From assembly GCF_016508255.1 (NCBI RefSeq), contig NZ_JADVKT010000006.1, forward strand, positions 1-64,000: a stretch of DNA of 64,000 nt. Reading direction: 5' to 3'. This document shows, piece after piece, positions 60,683-64,000 of the stretch. Origin of the DNA: Acinetobacter calcoaceticus. GTDB taxonomy: Bacteria; Pseudomonadota; Gammaproteobacteria; Pseudomonadales; Moraxellaceae. The notes beneath the pieces are model-generated. The model searched no databases. It was not told the origin of the DNA and was given only the letters and a program-made list of their open reading frames with translations. A program made the position numbers and the translations under genes. Each line of letters begins with the position of its first letter. Position 1 is the stretch's first letter.

Positions 60683-62554
60683 TTAGTAGCTTAATGTCAC
60701 ACCAGCTGATGCAAGGCGGCCGCCGTTGATATACCAGTATTCCGGAGAGAATGACGATTGAGCATTATATGCAGTGTTATAACGTACATCACCAATATTC
60801 TGGATGTTCGTAAATAACTTTATATTTGAATTCATATTCCAAAAAGCATTTAAATCAACAGTTGCATAACCTGGAACTTTAACTGAGTTTTCAATATTTT
60901 GTGCGTTTGCTTTAGAGCGAGAGACTAGTGAAGCATTCACCCCATAAATACCATCATCATAGCCCGCAGTTAAAGTATATGTTTGACGAGGACGATAAGG
61001 CACATCTATGTCTTTATCTTTATCTCTAGCTTCTACATAAGCGTATTCAGCATTAACAAAGATATTATCCTTAGACCACTTTAAACCTATTTCCCCACCT
61101 TTCATATCCGCTTTATTTAAGTTGATATATGTTGTTTTACCATTTATAGCACCATAACTAATTAAATTTTTAACATCTGTATAGTAGCCAGAAAGATAGG
61201 CAGAAATACCATAATTAAACTTCTGATCTATACCAATTTCATATGACTTGCTTTCTTCAGGTTTTAGATCAGGGTTACTATAAAAATCATAGCCGTAAGA
61301 GCCATATAAATGTTCAAGGGTTGGTGCTTTGAATGCAGTACCAATGTTAGTGTAGATACTTGTTAGAGGAGAGATTTGATAACGAATAGCAGCTTGTCCA
61401 ACAGTATGGGTACCAAACCAATCATTATCTTCAACTCGAACACCAACCTGAGTATGAATACCATTATCGTTATATTGATGTTGTAAATAATAGCCTGTAG
61501 AGCTGATATCTCTTACCGCTTCAGGAGATGAGCTAGCATCATATTTTGATCGATTGTATGTAACACCCCCTAAAATATTCTGATTTGGTACAAAATTCCA
61601 TTTGGCATTTATGTCCCCTTCATCAGAGGTCGTATTAAAGTGGCTTTGATAAATTACTTGTTCGATTTTATCAAGATAATGAGAATAGCGTGCATTTAAG
61701 ACCAAATCAGAAGAAGCCTTATAACTAGCCAGCCAATTTACTAGACGATTTTCAAAATTACGTTTTGCATTATTCGTTGAATAGTTCGTAGTATAGTTAT
61801 TCGTACCTTGATTTTGGTCAATTGCTAAGCTTGTGTTAATTACATCATTACTATAACCAACTTTTGCATTATATCCTTTTTGGTCAAATGCTGCTTTTTC
61901 ACTTTTATCTTGTATATTGATAATACTAGTACCATCAGTCTCCATTCGTTGACCACCGATACTTGCATAAAAACCACTATCATCTACATAATCTGCATTT
62001 ACAAGTGTCTTATAAGTACGGTTTTCACCATATACACCTGTTAAACTTGCTCCAGATTTTGTTGGATTGTTTGAAATTAATTGTACTACACCACTAATAG
62101 CATCTGAACCATATTGAACAGAAGCTGGGCCTTTTAAAATTTCGATTTGGTCTACATCTGATAGGTTAATAAATTCAGGTGAAACAGGGCCTAAGCCGTT
62201 TTGAGTATTTAAGCGAGCACCATTTTTCAATAATAATGTCGAGCCCGTTTGTCCACCACGTAAAGATAGGTCTGTGAGTTGACCAACGCCACCAGATTGT
62301 TTTATATAAATAGACGCATCTTTTTGTAATACATCAGATAAATTTAAAACAGGGTTTTTTTCAATTTCTTGTTTAGAAATTACTGAAATACGCGCTGGAA
62401 CTTCACTGGCTTTTTCAGCGCTTTTTGAAGCAGTGACTACAATTGGATCAAGTTGAGTTGCGTTCGTTGTATCTTCAGCAAAAATAATAGGTGAAAACCC
62501 CATCGCAATAGCGATAGCCCCTACCAGACGAGTAGGTTGAAAAGACTTAGACAT
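60683..62554 (-). CDS. btuB: TonB-dependent vitamin B12 receptor BtuB
   Basis: This 623-residue outer-membrane receptor has a signal peptide (MSKSFQPTRLVGAIAIAMGFSPIIFA), a TonB box close to DPIVVTAS, and a plug with PARISVISKQEIEKNPVLNLSDVL and QIEILKGPASVQYGSDAISGVVQLIS. The barrel ends GGRLASAGVTLSY with a terminal aromatic. The position directly behind a cobalamin riboswitch supports B12 or another corrinoid as ligand. ATG 62554 has GGAG six bases upstream; ATG 62566 is the alternative. Confidence 0.93.
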   Translation of the reverse strand: MSKSFQPTRLVGAIAIAMGFSPIIFAEDTTNATQLDPIVVTASKSAEKASEVPARISVISKQEIEKNPVLNLSDVLQKDASIYIKQSGGVGQLTDLSLRGGQTGSTLLLKNGARLNTQNGLGPVSPEFINLSDVDQIEILKGPASVQYGSDAISGVVQLISNNPTKSGASLTGVYGENRTYKTLVNADYVDDSGFYASIGGQRMETDGTSIINIQDKSEKAAFDQKGYNAKVGYSNDVINTSLAIDQNQGTNNYTTNYSTNNAKRNFENRLVNWLASYKASSDLVLNARYSHYLDKIEQVIYQSHFNTTSDEGDINAKWNFVPNQNILGGVTYNRSKYDASSSPEAVRDISSTGYYLQHQYNDNGIHTQVGVRVEDNDWFGTHTVGQAAIRYQISPLTSIYTNIGTAFKAPTLEHLYGSYGYDFYSNPDLKPEESKSYEIGIDQKFNYGISAYLSGYYTDVKNLISYGAINGKTTYINLNKADMKGGEIGLKWSKDNIFVNAEYAYVEARDKDKDIDVPYRPRQTYTLTAGYDDGIYGVNASLVSRSKANAQNIENSVKVPGYATVDLNAFWNMNSNIKLFTNIQNIGDVRYNTAYNAQSSFSPEYWYINGGRLASAGVTLSY

Positions 62555-62599
62555 AACATGCTCCATACATTCACCCCACGTGAATGATCGGGTAGATAG

Positions 62600-62790
62600 A
62601 TGAAACAAGTAGGTCTCCGGACTTCAGCGCCATATTTAATTTATGGACATATTCACCTTCCCACATGACTGCAGTGGTGTAAGTCGATATCGACTTACAA
62701 AATATGCTTTACATTGTTACCGTTGCGGGGGCAGTGCCGGACTTTCACCAGCTTCCCTAAAGCTTTAATTGCTTACACTTGCTTCCAATT
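62600..62790 (-). promoter_or_regulatory. Cobalamin riboswitch in the btuB leader
   Basis: The minus strand holds the conserved AGCTGGTGAAAGTCCGGCAC followed by TGCCCCCGCAACGGTAA (62717-62753), the B12-box region of the aptamer core. The closing segment GTCCGGAGACCTACTTG (62606-62622) pairs near the 3' end. It ends about 46 bp before the btuB ATG. Adenosylcobalamin binding would switch off btuB. I cannot tell from the sequence whether it acts on transcription or on the ribosome-binding site. Confidence 0.92.
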
Positions 62791-62923
62791 TTACGCAGTA
62801 TAAAGTGCCGATTTGCTTCGTACAATGTCATTTAGTCCAATTCCCAGAGAACTTTTACGCAAGGGACAAAAATTGCATTACAATGACGCTTATTTTAAGA
62901 AATGGTTGTAGTTTAGGCAGATC

Positions 62924-63583
62924 ATGAGCCCCTTAAACCAAAAACGTACACGAGCAAAAATCTGTGGAATTACTCGCGCGCAAGATGTTAATGCAGTAGT
63001 CACTGCTGGAGCAGATGCGATAGGTTTTGTTTTTTTCCCGCCAAGCCCAAGACATGTGACAATTGAACAGGCACAAAAATTAGCAAAAATAGTTCCGCCC
63101 TATGTACAAATGATTGGTTTGTTTGTAAATGCGAGTGCTGCTGATATTCAAGCTGTACTTGATTGTGTTCCCTTAGATGTATTACAACTACATGGCGACG
63201 AAACTCCAGAACAGTGTCAGGAAATAGCTCGCTATTGCAAACGTCGTTGGTATAAAGCCATTCAGGTTAAACCTGATCTTGATGTTATTGCTGAAATTCA
63301 AAAATATCAGGCGGCTGGAGCCAGTGCTGTACTACTTGATGCGTGGCATCCTGAACTTAAAGGGGGCACAGGACATCAGTTTGACTGGTCTAAATTCCCA
63401 AAACTTGATATTCCATTAATCTTGGCAGGTGGTTTAACCCCTGATAATGTCATTGACGCTATTCATACTACAGGTGCTTTTGCAGTAGATGTGAGCGGAG
63501 GCGTAGAGTCCGCAAAAGGTATAAAAGACCAACAACTCATTGAACGATTTATGCAAGGAGTCCAACGTGGATCAGCAAAATAA
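62924..63583 (+). CDS. trpF: Phosphoribosylanthranilate isomerase
   Basis: This 219-residue (beta/alpha)8 enzyme of tryptophan synthesis has [36 protein letters not shown] with the catalytic Cys, [36 protein letters not shown] with the catalytic Asp, [11 protein letters not shown] and [15 protein letters not shown]. It converts N-phosphoribosylanthranilate to CdRP. The gene ends 14 bp inside trpB, so translation of trpB is coupled. Confidence 0.96.
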   Translation: MSPLNQKRTRAKICGITRAQDVNAVVTAGADAIGFVFFPPSPRHVTIEQAQKLAKIVPPYVQMIGLFVNASAADIQAVLDCVPLDVLQLHGDETPEQCQEIARYCKRRWYKAIQVKPDLDVIAEIQKYQAAGASAVLLDAWHPELKGGTGHQFDWSKFPKLDIPLILAGGLTPDNVIDAIHTTGAFAVDVSGGVESAKGIKDQQLIERFMQGVQRGSAK

Positions 63584-64000
63584 TGTGATTGACTACACAC
63601 AGTACCCAGATGCTGCCGGGCATTTCGGTATCCATGGCGGACGTTTTGTGTCAGAAACTCTCATGGCGGCATTAGAAGATTTAGAAAATCTCTATTCTCG
63701 TATGAAAAATGATGAACAGTTTTTGGCAGAATTCGACCGTGACCTCGCCTACTATGTAGGTCGTCCTAGTCCACTTTATCATGCTGAGCGATGGTCAAAA
63801 GAGTTAGGTGGTGCGCAAATTTATCTTAAACGTGAAGACTTGAACCATACAGGCTCACATAAGGTAAATAACACGATTGGTCAGGCTTTATTAGCGAAGC
63901 TTTCTGGTAAAAAACGTATTATTGCCGAGACAGGTGCTGGGCAACATGGCGTAGCAACTGCAACAATTGCAGCACGTTTAGGCCTTGAATGTGTCGTTTA
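63567..64000 (+). CDS. trpB: Tryptophan synthase beta chain, 5' part (cut by window end)
   Basis: GTG 63567, with AAGGAG at an ideal six bases, opens a frame of 144 whole codons to the window edge without a stop. It overlaps the trpF stop by 17 bp. The product has [42 protein letters not shown] with the PLP-binding Lys, and [20 protein letters not shown]. The beta chain condenses indole and serine into tryptophan. The gene continues beyond base 64000. Confidence 0.95.
   Translation, partial: MDQQNNVIDYTQYPDAAGHFGIHGGRFVSETLMAALEDLENLYSRMKNDEQFLAEFDRDLAYYVGRPSPLYHAERWSKELGGAQIYLKREDLNHTGSHKVNNTIGQALLAKLSGKKRIIAETGAGQHGVATATIAARLGLECVV

Overview
The window is low-GC chromosomal DNA of a gammaproteobacterium. 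It is almost certainly Acinetobacter, most likely the A. calcoaceticus-baumannii complex. The strongest support is a lipooligosaccharide outer-core (OC) locus placed exactly between ilvE and aspS. Other support is a BaeSR pair whose regulator I recognise as the Acinetobacter type, the tgt-yajC-secD-secF block, and the overall AT-rich codon use. It reads mostly as core genome: I see no insertion sequence, prophage, integron or CRISPR array. The variable parts are the OC locus and a few small repeats and remnants.

Layout. 1-7.8 kb: a dihydrolipoyl-dehydrogenase-like flavoprotein, a large Ig-like lipoprotein, a tiny unlisted lipoprotein, a rhodanese-like protein, an operon of alpha/beta hydrolase, trxC and acyl-CoA thioesterase, and then several small metabolic proteins. 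7.8-15.1 kb: mnmC, a coiled-coil envelope protein, yciI, yciB, a PHP phosphoesterase, a bestrophin-like channel, radC and coaBC. 15.2-22.8 kb: secF, secD, yajC, tgt, lemA with a membrane partner, and queA, all on the minus strand. 22.9-29.4 kb: tRNA-Leu(CAA), a DUF2939 protein, an orphan histidine kinase, glnE and ilvE. 29.4-39.7 kb: the OC locus, with an ELM1-type protein, a phosphoethanolamine transferase, several glycosyltransferases, a polysaccharide deacetylase, a glycoside-hydrolase-like protein and a Stealth-family sugar-phosphate transferase. 39.8-49.9 kb: aspS, a DUF4184 protein, a ZnuD-like zinc receptor behind a clear Zur box, a phospholipase-D protein, a palindromic repeat element, rcnB-like, psiE-like and the first of two acyl-CoA dehydrogenases. 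50.0-57.2 kb: the second dehydrogenase, a Spy-like lipoprotein divergent from baeSR, an L,D-transpeptidase and selO. 57.3-64 kb: a fatty-acid desaturase behind two palindromes, a META-domain lipoprotein, a GDPD, a corrinoid adenosyltransferase, btuB behind a cobalamin riboswitch, trpF, and trpB cut by the window end.

Functional themes. The envelope dominates: LOS outer-core assembly and modification, Sec translocation, peptidoglycan cross-linking, envelope stress sensing, lipoproteins, and TonB-dependent uptake of zinc and cobalamin, each under its own recognisable cis-element. Lipid metabolism (two dehydrogenases, desaturase, thioesterases, phospholipase-D) and tRNA modification (mnmC, tgt, queA) are the other themes.

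I found no convincing new multi-gene system. The best leads are the REP/MITE-like element at 46.2-46.4 kb, the paired palindromes upstream of the desaturase, three DnaA-box-like motifs after baeR, the 34-residue lipoprotein at 3.2 kb, and the AT-rich tail of the OC locus with uncommon transferases.
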